64,000 nt of DNA from Pegea sp. RAD2-039 (lineage: Eukaryota > Chordata > Thaliacea > Salpida > Salpidae): contig JAQGEQ010000007.1 in assembly GCA_034620365.1 (NCBI GenBank), positions 186,001 through 250,000 of the forward strand. Reading direction: 5' to 3'. The notes under the pieces were generated by a model, which worked only from the letters and a program-made list of their open reading frames with translations, had not been told where the DNA came from and searched no databases. Below are positions 1 through 12,131 of this stretch, one piece after another. Position numbers and translations under genes: made by a program. Each line of letters starts with the position of its first letter. The first letter of the stretch is position 1.

Positions 1-2989
1 TGAGAAAGATAATTTGGCGTTGGCATCCGAATGCAAGCATCTACGCGAGAAGCAAGAAGCATGTGACGTCACATCACAAGAAGAGCTGAACGAGTTGAGG
101 AGCTCCCAGATCAGTATGCAGGAGATGATAGAGAAGCTGCGGAACGAGAAAGAGAAGGTCTCGGTGGCGGATCGGATGCTGCGCACTGAACTGGAACGAT
201 CTCATAACGAGAATGAGAAGTTGGCGAAGTTAGAAAGAAGACAGAGAGATGAATTAGATGGAGTTCGTAAAGAAAGATCAAAATGGGAGCAAATGATCTC
301 TACTCTAAGGGATCAGCTTGCGGATTCATGTGGAGAGAGAGATCTGTTTGCGAGGAAAGAACAAGAGATGCAGGAGCAAGTTGGAAGATATCGAAAGGAA
401 GTTGATTGTGTTCAAAGAAGCAAGAAGTCACTAGAGGGCAGGGTTGAGCTACTTGTAGATGAGATAGAGGTTTTGAGACGCGAAAAAGAGGTCTTAGAGG
501 AAGATGTTCGTCTTGATGAAGAAGAAAAGATGAAGAAAGTTGAAGATTTATCTGATAGGGTCTTTGAGATGAATGAGAAGAATAAATTGTTGATGAAAGG
601 TCTAGATGAAGAGAAGAAGAAGAAGATAAAAGATGAAGAGACGGTGATGCAGTTGCTGGTTGACCACTCTCAAAGCGACCAGTGGTCCGCATCTGTTTTA
701 GGTGGGCCACATATTTCATCCAATGCTGGTTTGTAAAACTTTCAATTTACAGAAAATAATTCTGGAATGATTCCTGTACTCAAGAATTTTCTGGAAGCTA
801 ACGAGGTAAGATCAAATCCTCTTCTTAAATAGATCTTTTATGGCGGATTTCGAAAAATTCTTCACAAATAGCTAATTTGGCGTTTTTAGATTTGGTTTTT
901 ATTGTGATTGTTGCATCACAAGAGTTGATTGTTTCTGTTGATGACGTATATGTCTATTTGTAATTTACATTCGGTGATAAGAGTTGAATTTGTGCGTTTG
1001 TAACATGGCGATGAAATATGTTGAAATTTTCACCAAAAAACAATTTGTAGGAAAAAATATCAAGTTTATGTGTAGTTACTGTCTTTCCAAGTTTTTAGTT
1101 ATCTCAAAAGTTTTTACTTGCACTCAAAATGCCTTTTAGCCTTTTTAAAAAAACTCCATCCAATCAGACTTTAAAAAAGATAAAAAAGTCCGAAGTTGAA
1201 GTATCTGAGGATGGAAGAAAAGCTGCTCTTGATGAAGCAGAACTTCTTCGGGTAAGTTTTATTTGATCTTCTTTAATTGATATCAGTTCTCAACCTTTTT
1301 CTTCCCCAAGACAAAGATTATTGAGCAGGAGAAAGAAATCAATTTACTTAGCTCAGAATTACAAAAACAAGAAGATAAAAGTGATGTTCTCAATTCGGAA
1401 AAAAATAATTTAAGCAGCGCTTTAGAAAAAGCAAAAGTAAATAAATATCTAAAAATCATTTTTATTTCTAACTTCTTTCTTACAGTCTGATGTTCAAAGA
1501 TTGGAATCTTTTAATAAAGATCAGAATTTCAGAGCTACAAGATCTGAAGAAGAATTGAACAGACTGCAGAAAAAAGCTGATAGCTCTAAACTAAGTTATG
1601 AGTAAGATCTTTTTTAAGCTTTAGATTATCTTTAAGACAAATTTAATTAATTTAAATTGGAATCTGTTTAACATAAGATAATTTAATTGAAGAAAATTAC
1701 AAATTGATTTGGAAAAAGCTAAAAAATTACAAGAAGAATTACAACAAGAGTTATCTACAAATAAGGAAGAAAACAACAAAATAATAGCAAAGTTAGAAGA
1801 AGAAGTAAAAGATGCTAAATCAAAATGGTCTGCTTTCCAAAAAACAGCTACTGATCATGAGAAAGTAAGTTGAAAAAATCTCATTTAAAATTTAAAAAAA
1901 AGTGTTTTTGTTGAAGGCTGTTAGTGAATTACGTGTCGATAGAAATCAACGAATTGCTAAAATGGACTTAATGGAAAAATCCCTAGCAAAATCTGAAACT
2001 AAACGAAAAGAAAGTGAAGTTGAAAGTAATCGTATTAGACAACAACTGACAGAAGCCAGACAGAGGAACGTTCAATTAACAGATGAGGTGAAAAGCATGA
2101 TATCAATTGCTATTTCACTCAAACAATTTCTCACTGGATATTCTTCATCATAATAAAATTAAAAACAATTCTAATCCTATTTTGGTTTCAATTTTGGCTG
2201 TTTTATATAAATTTGGTTATTTAATGGGAAAAAGTTCTAAATAATTATTTGGTAAAATTTTAATAAATCATTTAAAAATTAAACAAATATATTTATTAAA
2301 TTGGATTTTACTCAATTTTTTAAATCATTTAAACAATTAAATAAAATATTTCAATAAATATCAAAATTATTCGATAAAAAAGATTATAAATTTTCTCTCA
2401 AATCAAAAATTGAAATTTTTCTTTTTGTAGCTTTCTGTAAGCAAACAAGAGATCACTCGCTTGATGGAGATGATGAAAGACCTTCATCTTCCTTCAGTTG
2501 ATACATTACAACAAAAATTAGACATTCTCTCAAAATCTATTCAAGTAATTTACTTTTCCAACAAACTTGTTGTTTTAGTTACATTTTTATTCGCTTTTGA
2601 AGAAATAGAACCAAGTATTAATTTAAATAAAAGTTAAAGAAAATTATCTATTTTAAATTCAAATTTCTTAATTTCAATAAATTTTTATATTTGAACAAAT
2701 ATATTTATAAAAAGTTAAAATACAACTTTTTTTTTAAACTCTAGGAGAAAGAATCAAACTACCGAAAGACTGTTTCGGTTTATAGACGCCATTTAATGAA
2801 AGCTCATCAGGTAACTGATTTCTAAAATTTATAATTTCAATAAATTTCTAAATTTTCACTTTTATGTCAACCATAAATTTCACAATTCAGGGTGTATTAG
2901 ACCCAGAGGTTGTTGCTGTTCTAGAAGAAATCAAATCGTTACAAGATGATAACAGTAGCATAAAAACGCCTCAAGAAATATTCGACTAA
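1..2989 (+). CDS. Coiled-coil protein, RAI14/UACA-like C-terminus (5' end outside window)
   Basis: The reading frame is already open at base 2, so the gene starts upstream. Exons read as 1-701, 753-805, 1099-1251, 1311-1436, 1486-1601, 1693-1864, 1917-2087, 2431-2544, 2745-2810 and 2891-2989 (TAA), all with matching phases. Almost the whole product is charged Glu/Lys/Gln-rich coiled coil. The C-terminus is globular: PSVDTLQQKLDILSKSIQ, then a VSVYRRHLMKAHQG segment and DPEVVAVLEEIKSLQ. That VYRxHLxxAxQGxxD pattern is what I know from the C-termini of RAI14/ankycorbin, UACA and ANKRD24, whose ankyrin repeats would lie upstream of base 1. A second donor at 729 (24-nt intron, same phase) is possible instead of 702. 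The ATG at 1130 could also start a separate, shorter gene, because exon 1099-1251 runs through it in frame after a pyrimidine-rich acceptor. Cytoskeletal scaffold role is inference from family. Confidence 0.72.
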
Positions 2990-3165
2990 TTTTTTATTCT
3001 TCTTCTTTCGTCCAATTATCTAGCCATCTTTGTAATCAGTAACTTTGATCTTTTTTTAACAATCAAGTTCTTTATGTCAGTATATAAGATTGCTAATTTT
3101 GCTTATTTAATCGCCATGTAATACAGTAATTTCTGTTTGTTGTTTCTACAATCTCTGTTTTATGC

Positions 3166-3171
3166 AATAAA
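3166..3171 (+). terminator. Poly(A) signal of the RAI14/UACA-like gene
   Basis: AATAAA lies 177 nt after the stop codon, followed by a T-rich stretch. Confidence 0.6.
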
Positions 3172-5314
3172 CAAATAATTACTATTATTAACTTGTGTTT
3201 GTCCACTAAAAATTAACAAACTTTCAACTAACAAATGTATTTTGAAATAATAACATCACTAAACCAACTTTTGTGCGCTTTATGTAAGATACTTTAAAGT
3301 TTTCAATAAACCAATTTATCCATTAAATTTATTCGATCGTTTTTAACTTTTTCTCTAATTTATAAAAATTTCGTTAAAAATGAAAATTATTTAAAGTTAT
3401 AAATTTAATTAATAAATTAAAGTAATTATATGTTTAAGGTATCTTTATAACTTCAAGAAGCTTGAACTGAAAGATACTATAGGGGTCCTTTTGTGCAAAA
3501 TGTCCAGTTTTATTAGATAGAAGCTAAGCAGTTATTTCCATTGATACGAAATCTCAATCAGAAAAAAGCTGCTTGAGGAATAGTCTTCTGCTGACTTTTA
3601 AATTATTGTTTTATTTTATTATAAACGTGAAGAAGGGTGCCTTTCACAAATATTCTCACAAATAATATTATCAATAATTAAGATATGTTAAATATAGAAA
3701 GAAAAAGATGTAATTCATGGCATTTCAGTAGTCCCCATACAAAATAATAGCGAATAATTACATAGATTGTTACTAAATAACTTTATAAAAAACAGAAAAA
3801 AAATCACAGTTTAGAAAAGACAATTTTGGCAATATTATAACGGTTCAACTTCTGCTTGAACAATGCGAGTGACTTCGACATGACATTGTCTGATGGCAGC
3901 TGGTTCCAACTACTAATTGTGCGGTATGAGAAAAAATTTGCTCTGATTTTGCACTAGGCGATATATGCTAATTAAGATGTAATGTGTGTCGTCTGAGTTG
4001 ATATAACTTGAGGGAAGGACTAATGGAAAAGAAATAATCTTTCAAATAATTTGAAGAATAAAAATTATTCTTAGAAAAAAAAAAACAAAGTTTAAAAAAG
4101 TAGAGTTGGAACTTTCTATTTTTATCATATTTTAAATTTTTCTTCACCTAGTTTCGTGGGCTAAAGTGATTTAAAAGTAAAATGAACAAAAGAATTTCTG
4201 ATTAAAAACATAGTTATAGAAACAACCAGTGCTAAAAAGATCAAATGTTACCAAACCTTATTAAAAAGTGTCTTTTATTTGACAGTAGTATGTAGTCTCT
4301 ACAATATATCTTATTTTTTGCTAACATTTTTTCAAAATTGTTATAAAAATTTTAAGTTAATTCTTCTAAATTAACATTATTATTATTATTAAAGTTTTAA
4401 GAATAAAAATAGAATGTAAACACAGAAATAAAAAATAATGAAATAAGTTTTCTCATTCAAATTATTTACCATCTAACTTTGTAATTAACCGTAAAAACAT
4501 ATTTTTTAAGAAAAATAAAGATGTGAATTATTAATACCATATTTAATCTAAAGATTTATAAACAAAATATTAAAAAAAGAATAAAATTAATTGACAAAAG
4601 CATTTTGCATACAGTTAAGTGAAACTTAAGGTTATATGAGAACTCTTTTGTAAGTCAACATTACAAATTAGATTTCCAATAAATTATGTTAAATTACCTT
4701 TTTTTCGAAAAAATCTTACTGGCTTAGTAATCTAATCCTTTTATATAAATAAAAAAATATCTAATTAAAAAAATTATCTTATAAAATCAACGATAACAGA
4801 TTTATGTTTATGTTAGAGAAGTTTTTTAATGAAAGATTTTATTATTATATTTTGTTGATATTTTTTTGATTTTAAATTGAGTCAGTAATCTTAAACCAGT
4901 TTATTTAAAAAAAACATCAGAAATTTGTTTAAGCTTACGAGTTGCAGAATTATTTGAAATTATAAGAAGAATATTTTTATATGGAATTCATAAAAAACTA
5001 GGATAATAAATTTTAATGTTAATTATTTATCTTTATTACTTCGACTTTTTAAATTAAATTATTTTATGTATTTGTTAAATAAAAAAGATTAACATTTTTT
5101 AAAATTGTAAAAATATGAGTCTATTTATCTTTCTAGTAAATTTTTCAATTAACTTTTTAACTTGAATCAATTTAACAATTACAAAACTTTTTATAAGTTA
5201 CTTAACATCCTAACATTTGGAAAAATTAACTACATCAACACATTCATAGGCAATTTACTTTAGTATAAGCTAATTAGAAATATTATTTGTTTTATAGATA
5301 CAAAATCATACAAA
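3172..5314. other. Intergenic AT-rich DNA with one LINE fragment
   Basis: No plausible exon is visible between the poly(A) signal and the LCCL gene. The only recognisable content is the LINE 3' fragment at 3627-4040. The remainder is A/T-rich, with a short ATT microsatellite near 4376-4390. Confidence 0.6.
3627..4040 (-). mobile_element. 3' fragment of the window's non-LTR (LINE) family, reversed
   Basis: Read on the minus strand, this stretch matches the 3' end of the LINE at 20.5-22.4 kb. Shared pieces include the equivalents of TCAGCTCAGACGACACACAT, ATTGTTCAAGCAGAAGTTGA and the terminal GAGAGGTGCTCTTTTCA region, in the same order. It is a typical 5'-truncated copy of about 0.4 kb holding only the last part of the RT ORF and the 3' UTR. 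It is diverged, so not a recent insertion. Confidence 0.8.
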
Positions 5315-7620
5315 ATGAAATTAATTTTTAAACCCACCTCATCAGCAAAGTCTTTTTTTGTTCTGCTGATTTTATTTTCCGTTTTTTCTTATGTAACCTC
5401 GAAAAATATTGTTTACAGTAAGTAAAGTATTTTAAAGTATATTACATAAAACACAAATTATTAATATCAGTTGCAAAGCTATAATATAATAAATAATACA
5501 TAGTTCAAATAATTAAATATATATATAAATAATATTCAATTGATATAAAATCATAATAAAATTTATTAATAAAGTATTTTTATTAAAATTAGATGCTCTG
5601 TGCCATCAAAATGCGAAATCCTTATCAGCAAATCTTTCGTTGATTAGATGTCCTAGTTGTAAGATTAGAGACTGCACTGTAGTCGGGGGAATAAATTTTA
5701 GGAAAATGCAACTCTATAATGTATCTGTGATAAATTACGATAAGTCAACTTTAATATGCTGTTCAGGAATTCATGCTGGTGTTATTGTAAGTTTACTTTA
5801 TAAAGTGAATAATAGTTTAATTTTACAAAGTTGATATTTTGTTAATAAGAATGAATCAGGAGGATTATTTAAAATTAAAAGAATTCGAGTACCACATCGA
5901 TATCTCGAATCAGTAAAGAAGAATGGAATCATTTCGCATTCATCCGCTTCAGAAGATTATATTTACAAAGTGATTGAAGGTATTATCAGGTTATTTTAAA
6001 GATTATTCGTAAATAAGCTTTTTATTTTGTACTTTTTTGTAAGTGTTTTCAGAGATTCATTTTGATTCATAAGAATCTTTAGTTTAAATTCAACATAAAA
6101 AATAAATTAAATAATTCAGTTTAACTAACTTAGCAACTTTAATTGTCAAAACTACACGAATGTCAAGAAATTAAAACAAATTCATTTTATATAGTAAATC
6201 AAGAAACCACTACTAATAATGAGTCAACAACTAAATATGTTACTGAAGAAACTATTCAACCAAAATTAACAAACATTCAAGCAACAACAACTACAAGTCA
6301 ATTAAAAACAACCAGTAGTCAACCAGTAACCTCAAAAAGCCAATTAGAATCAACTACGAGTCAAACAGAATCAACTACAAGTCAATTAGAATCAACTACG
6401 AGTCAATTAGAATCAAATACGAGTCAATTAGAATCAAATACGAATCCATTAGCATCAACTACGAGTCAAGCAAGAGTAGCTACTAGTGAAACTACAAAAA
6501 CAACCAGTCAACATCAAAAAGCAACCATTCAACCAGAGTCAACTAACATTTTGCAAAAAATAACTATCAATTATCCTGATAAGACTATCAACCAAACGAG
6601 AAATACTATCGAGGAATTAAATGAAATTACCAGTAAACCAACGACAAAGTTATCTAAAGAAGAAGATTTGAATACAACAGGAAGTGAAGATATTAGTTCA
6701 TCAAGTAAATAGTTTTAGTTCAAAAAATATTTTCTTTTTTTATAGCTTTATTAAAATATTTCCTAATTATTCTCTTATAACTCTAAAAAACATTTTGTCC
6801 TTAAAAAAAAGAAAAGTAATATATTTAAGTATATATAAAAAGAACAAACTATCACTGTTTCTATATTTAAAAAAATCTTTAAAAATTTAATATCTAAATG
6901 ACTAAAAATTAATCGTTGCAATTAAATAAGCTTAAAGAAACGTTTATAACATTTTCAATACTTTTAATATATAGACAACTTTTAATGTTTCTAATTCTAT
7001 ACTTATGCAGTCTATCGAATTTCAAGTATATTTATCAGTTTTGATTCTCACTGACTTTTCGCTTAATAATTATCAATAATTCACGATAATTACCTTCTTA
7101 CAGTTTCAGCAGTTTTGAATCATTTCTTACTTTTAGATATGTTTTCTAATCAGTTTAATATCTAATATAGATACTATATTATAAAATATTATATATATAT
7201 ATCAATTATAAAAGTTGTAATTTACAAATCTAATTTTACTTACTTTAAAGTTTAACAAATCTTTTAAGGATTTCCTTTCGAAGTACTTGCTGTCGTCGCA
7301 GCTGCAATTATTTTAATAATTGGAATTTATCTTTTTGTATTTCAGTAAGTTTTTCTATATAAGTATATATAAATATATACAGATAAAGCTTTTATTTAAA
7401 TATATCTTTTAGAAGTAACAGGAAGGATTAAAAAAATGCTAAAATGAAATAATTGTTTCATTTCATAGTTACCTTTAATTTTTGTTTATTTTTTTATGAA
7501 CTGATAATGAAGAAATGTAATTTATTCAGTTTCAGACAGAAGTCAACTGTAAATCAAGAAAGTATGAAAAATGGAGAAGTTCTTATGTCGAAACATTGCG
7601 ATGGATTTGTAAAAGAATAA
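5315..7620 (+). CDS. LCCL-domain type I membrane protein with Ser/Thr-rich repeat stalk
   Basis: Six exons: 5315-5417, 5593-5786, 5850-5979, 6168-6704, 7269-7344, 7530-7620, giving 376 aa; lengths sum to a multiple of three. Residues 1-30 form a hydrophobic signal peptide (FFVLLILFSVFSYVTS). Residues about 36-140 match an LCCL domain: conserved CP-x-C, then STLICCSGIHAGVI (LCCL consensus SxICxAAIHAGVI), then GGLFKIKRI, with aromatic strands after. Residues about 145-320 are Thr/Ser/Gln-rich with a degenerate unit TTSQLES repeated several times, likely an O-glycosylated stalk. Residues about 325-345 (VLAVVAAAIILIIGIYLFVF) are one transmembrane helix, followed by a roughly 30-aa polar tail. LCCL domains occur in cochlin, vitrin and CRISPLD proteins and are thought to bind ligands such as lipopolysaccharide. 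The role of this protein is not known to me. The last exon has two acceptors 6 nt apart (7530 or 7536). Confidence 0.82.
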
Positions 7621-7689
7621 AATAGAAGAAAATAGCTTAAACTTTCTATTGTTCTGACTCTTCGACAAAATTTAAATATTTCTTTTTAT

Positions 7690-7695
7690 AATAAA
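7690..7695 (+). terminator. Poly(A) signal of the LCCL gene
   Basis: AATAAA 70 nt after the stop codon. Confidence 0.6.
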
Positions 7696-7756
7696 TATTA
7701 AAATGTGTTCTAGACTTTTGTACTACGATTACCAAAAAGCATTTATGTTATTTCTA

Positions 7757-8053
7757 ATTTTATCTACTTTATTTAGAATGGGATAATAATGAGAGTATTT
7801 TTTTGAGAAGGTACTCAACTAAATAACAATGAAGAGTTAAAGACATGTAATACAGTTTGTAGCATAAAATATAGAGAATGTTTAGTAAAAAAGCACAACC
7901 ATACTAAGTATACTCCAGAAAAGATTTAAACTTTCTGTATTTTCTTTAAAGTTAGTTTGTCTTCTCTATCCTGTTGTTTGCGGAGTAGAGCTCATACTCG
8001 AGATAAACAGGCCATAACTAAAATAGGAAGACATTTGTTCAGGTGTAAGAGTT
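7757..8053. repeat. Interspersed repeat R1, copy 1
   Basis: About 297 bases are nearly identical to 23299-23597 in the same orientation, for example TGGGATAATAATGAGAGTAT and GAAGGTACTCAACTAAATAA. Similarity stops abruptly on both sides. I see no terminal inverted repeat, coding capacity or tail. It could be a short non-autonomous element or part of a segmental duplication. Confidence 0.8.
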
Positions 8054-9590
8054 AGTTTCGTTTTAATAGTTTGGATAATAATGAAAATATGAAGATCAGT
8101 GATTACAAAGTCATCCAAAAGATTTGAATTTTTGCCTCTAAGAATGATATTTTTAAATCGATTTCTTTGTTTAAGAACCTTTGAAAGTTGAGGTTGGAAA
8201 ATTTAACTATCGTACTGTGAATGACTTAGAGTTTGGATTAAATTTAATAAATTTGTACAAATCACGTGATAAACCGCTGTACTCTATTTTCTCTGTAATC
8301 GTGTCACTTCTTAACTTCAATTTGATATTTCTTACAATTCATCTTTCATTTTGCTTTATATAGATTTTCAACTTTATTTAGAGAGTTACTTTTTGATCAA
8401 CACGCGTTTAGTGTGAGGCAGAATTTTAAAACGATTATGATTAGGAAGAGGCTTCAGTAGAATAAATCTTTAAATAGTATTGATAAGGATTTACATAAAA
8501 TTGATAGACAAAAACCGTATAGATCACTAAACTGTTCGAAAACTTTCAAAATACTGATTAATTCTGGTGATATGTAAATAAAAGTCCTAAGTCAACATTT
8601 TCTGAAGTTATTCATCAAAGATATATTTCAATTAAATAATAGAAGATAATCTTACAGCATACGTAATTATCAACTTATTTGTTTATATGTTTTTCTGTGT
8701 GATCTGATTTAAAGATGTTGTGTGTTATTTACCTATTTCATGGTGTGCACCTTAGAATAAATCAAAATCTGTTAAAAACTTATTAACATTTATATTAATG
8801 TGACTTGTTTATAGGGTCTGTACGCAGTACGACCTTGTCTTCGTTTGGAGTCATTTATTTGGCATTTGAGTGTATGTGACTTTAAAGATATACTTGTAGC
8901 TTTAAAAACTTATTCAGAAAAAATAAAATGAAGTAATATTCCTGCAGTTCATCCAATTGGTACAAAATGGCACACTGGTCAACTCACAAACTCTTTTTTA
9001 CTATAAAACAAGTTTTAACATTTCTAATCAGTTAAAAGATGTTATAATTCCAATTATTACCTGTAACAACTTCTCTTACTAAAAAGTTCACTTCCTATTG
9101 ATTTCTGTTAATTGTTCATCTTATAGATTAAAACTTTTAATTAGAAAAAATTATAATCTTTTAAAAAACTTTTCTTTAATTGATAATTATAAGTAAGTAA
9201 CAACAGTAATTTATTAAAGTAACTTGTTCGAGTGAAAAATTTTACTTTTGATAATAAAATTGTTTAAAACAGGAAAAAAGTTTTATTTAATTGTAAACTT
9301 TAAAACGTTTTTGATGTTTCTGATATTGACTATGGTTGCCTGACAATATTCGCAAAATTCCGATGGTTAAGCTAGGCGATTAAAAAAATACATTTTATGA
9401 TTTTTTAAGATATGAATTATTTGTCGGGGAAGCAAAAATGTCTGTTGATGACAAAGAGCGACTTGCTGAGTTGGAAGTTGCTAATGTCGCGAGAATAACT
9501 CTTTATTTTATTATAAATTCTGCATCACAACAACGGTAAGTAACACGGAACAATTATTATTTGTAATGAATAGTATTTGAAGATGTGATA
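8054..9590. other. Gap without recognised gene
   Basis: AT-rich DNA between repeat R1 and the DNA transposon. A 60-codon open frame at 8181-8363 has no support. The stretch near 9430-9540 (TCGGGGAAGCAAAAATGTCT onward) reads as a short charged peptide followed by a GTAAGT-like donor. It could be an orphan exon, but I cannot link it to anything. Confidence 0.4.
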
Positions 9591-10634
9591 CAGTGCATCC
9601 TCGCTAATCCGGCCATGCTGGGCAAGCTTTTTTCATAATTATGGCCGGATTAGTCTATGGCCGGATAAGAACAAAAATCGTTTTTTAAACAGTCTACCTT
9701 TTTTATATTATGCAATGCATATAATAATAGATCTCTCAGAATCGATTTTCTATAAATTCTTTTGATCGATTGGTTGTATCAGTGCAGTAACATTTAGAGG
9801 CAGAAACTTGGTAGTGATCTTGCCATCAGCTGATATAAGTTCGTCCTCACTTGGATGGGAAGAGTAATTGTCGAGGAACAAAATGCCCCTTTCTTCTTGT
9901 CCAAGTTCTCTCAGCTTTTGTTTCGTTTCGGGAACGAAACAGTTAAAAAAAACAATCTGTAAAATATCACGGTTGACCAAAGTATTTGCTTGATTTTGGC
10001 AGATAACCGGCAGCGCCTCCTTGTTGAGATTACAAAAATGCGTATTTTTAGCCTTACCAATTAACAATAAAGACAACTTTCTTGTTCCACTGGCATTTGC
10101 ACGGGTATTTATTGTCACCCTGTTTTTTGCCTTTTTATTCCATCCGACCGATTGTGTACTGATGCTAAGGTATGTCCAGGCAAAATGATGTTTGGAGTAA
10201 CCCTTGGTTATACTAGAAAATTTATTAACGAATTGCTCAGCAGATGAACTATCTGAACTTATTTTCTCACCGCATGTTTTGAGATTCCTCAAGCCGAATC
10301 TCCTTCAAAACCTCCATTGAAACCTCGAACTTGCTAAAAAAGCTTAGAGTGCTCACCGTAAATTAAACGGTGGAACTCAGTGGCCTTTTCTAAGAGTATT
10401 GGACCAGTTACTGGACAGCCCTTCTCACGGTCCTGATGAAACCAGATGTAAAGAAAACTCGAGCAAACAAACTTGTGACATAAAAGTAAAAATATATATT
10501 ATGTCAGCTTTCCAGTGATCTCCAGTCAGAAAAACATTGATTTTAGCTGAATTAATTAAATTTACTTCTTGACTGAAACCAGCCGGATTAGCAAGAACCG
10601 AATTAGCAAGGGCCGTTATAGCGAGGATGCACTG
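9591..10634 (-). mobile_element. Tigger/pogo-like DNA transposon, internally deleted
   Basis: The element is 1044 bp. Its ends are inverted repeats beginning CAGTGCATCCTCGCTA; 21 of the first 24 bases match. It is flanked by a TA dinucleotide on both sides (9589-9590 and 10635-10636), the target duplication of Tc1/mariner-pogo elements. The related sequence at 19035-19070 reads straight through the same point with a single TA, an empty site that fixes the boundaries. Subterminal motifs related to CCGGATTAG recur inside both ends. It carries only the C-terminal half of a transposase (separate entry), so it could move only with enzyme supplied elsewhere. Family: TIRs and protein resemble Tigger/jerky-type elements. 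Confidence 0.88.
9750..10292 (-). pseudogene. Truncated Tigger/jerky-type DDE transposase
   Basis: An open frame of up to 180 codons encodes the DDE domain of a pogo/Tigger transposase. Recognisable blocks are NRVTINTRANASGTRKLSL and LLIGKAKN, then LPVICQNQ, then GILFLDNYSSHP (second catalytic Asp) and FLPLNVTALIQPIDQ (third Asp). Family members usually have around 450-600 residues, with N-terminal CENP-B-type DNA-binding domains and a first catalytic Asp in a D-E-T/S motif. Those parts are missing, matching an internal deletion of the element. The frame ends just after QPIDQ, so the C-terminal tail is also short. It is not a functional enzyme alone. Confidence 0.85.
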
Positions 10635-12131
10635 TACTATAATAAAATTAGTTTTGAATTTTTAAATCATATATTTAATGGTGTTTTAGTCGATCTTTTT
10701 TAGTTTTCATTTTTTAAATCTTGACTCAAAGATGAAATTTTTTCTAACATCATATAAAATTAAAAAAATGTCTCTAGAGAGGAGCTTGAATTTGAGTATG
10801 ATAATCAGATGTAATTCCAGTTGTAGATTTGACTTTTGGTGTATTTTAACAATTTTCACTGTGAATCTTTAATTTAATAATTTCAAAATGGTTTCTCACT
10901 TTACAAAATCCATATTTTTACTTTATTACCAAGACACAAATAATTTTAACTCAATTTTAGTTTACAAAAGTGGAATTTTATCAATGTACTAAACTCAACA
11001 CCAAGTAAAAATATGCTTGAAATTACTTTTGATATAAATCATACAATCTTTAACTTCAGAAGAAATATAAAAGGTTTAAAATTTTTATGGCATGATTCAA
11101 ACCAAATGAAAGTGATTAAAACTTTGTTATAACACGTAGGTATAAAAAAATTTATCATCAAAACATTTATCATAAAGCTATTCATTAATTTCACTAAACT
11201 ACTAAATAAGTTTTAGCAGTGAGATGATATTTGTTTATTGAAATTTAAAAAGGAAATAACATTTTTGAAAGCAGCTTTATAATCCAATAATAAATATAAA
11301 TTTAAGAATAAAATCTGTTATGACTTAATTTAGATAAGATGAAACTTTAGCTGGTAAATAAAGTATTAGTGCTTATTATATATTTTATTTTTATCAAATG
11401 AATGTTTGAAAAGATCAAATTAATTTGATTTTCTAACTTGAAGTTATTAAGCACTGATTAAACTTCCGCTACTTTCTTATCCTATTATAATGTGTCACAA
11501 GAATACTCAACTCACAGAAACACTTCATTAATAGTGAAAAGTAAAACTTTTAAAATTTATTCTGAATAATTTGTGCTTCTGTATTTCTATATCTAATACA
11601 TTTCTGCATCCAGCTGAAGCTTTGTTTCATTTGTGTAATTAGTTTTCAGATTACCGAAATATTATCGAAATTAAAAAGATTCTCAAACACAAAACAATGT
11701 TGTAACTCTCTTTGTATATTTGTTGAATTTAACTACTATACAAATTTTGTACAATTATAAAATTGATTATTGTCAATAATGGTTGCATAGAATTTTATTT
11801 ACATTTTGATTCTAATTATTAGAAACTTTACGATAAACATATTACACACATACAAATAATAAACTTACCTCAAAGTTAAAAATAATCATTTCATTCAGAC
11901 TTTTTATTAATTGAAAAGATTAGTTTATTGAAAGGTTTTTAAGGGTTTCTCAGTTCAATAAATTTCACTTTAAGAACACAAATCAATTTTTTGAGCAACA
12001 AAGAAAAATTTTATGTTTGAAAGATAAGCAAATGAACAATAATCAAAACGTAAAACAAATTCTGATTACAAATGTTAAATACAATTTAAAACATACATTT
12101 GAGATATGATGACACTTTTTTCAAATCTTGT
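10635..12131. repeat. Duplicated flank R2, copy 1 (receptor 3' side)
   Basis: From 10637 to about 11750 this DNA is closely similar to 19063-20240 (for example TTTAGCAGTGAGATGAT and AACTTCAGAAGAAATATAAA are shared). The similarity resumes within the receptor's last exon (12205-12290 versus 22430-22500). The duplicated block therefore covers the 3' end of the receptor gene and the DNA beyond it. No coding sequence is seen here outside the receptor; part is probably its 3' UTR. Confidence 0.75.

Noticed and set aside
300-719. Long minus-strand open frame opposite the coiled-coil exon
   Set aside because: It is the complement of a Glu/Lys-rich coding exon and reads as Ser/Leu-rich shadow sequence; the plus strand has continuing exons in phase.
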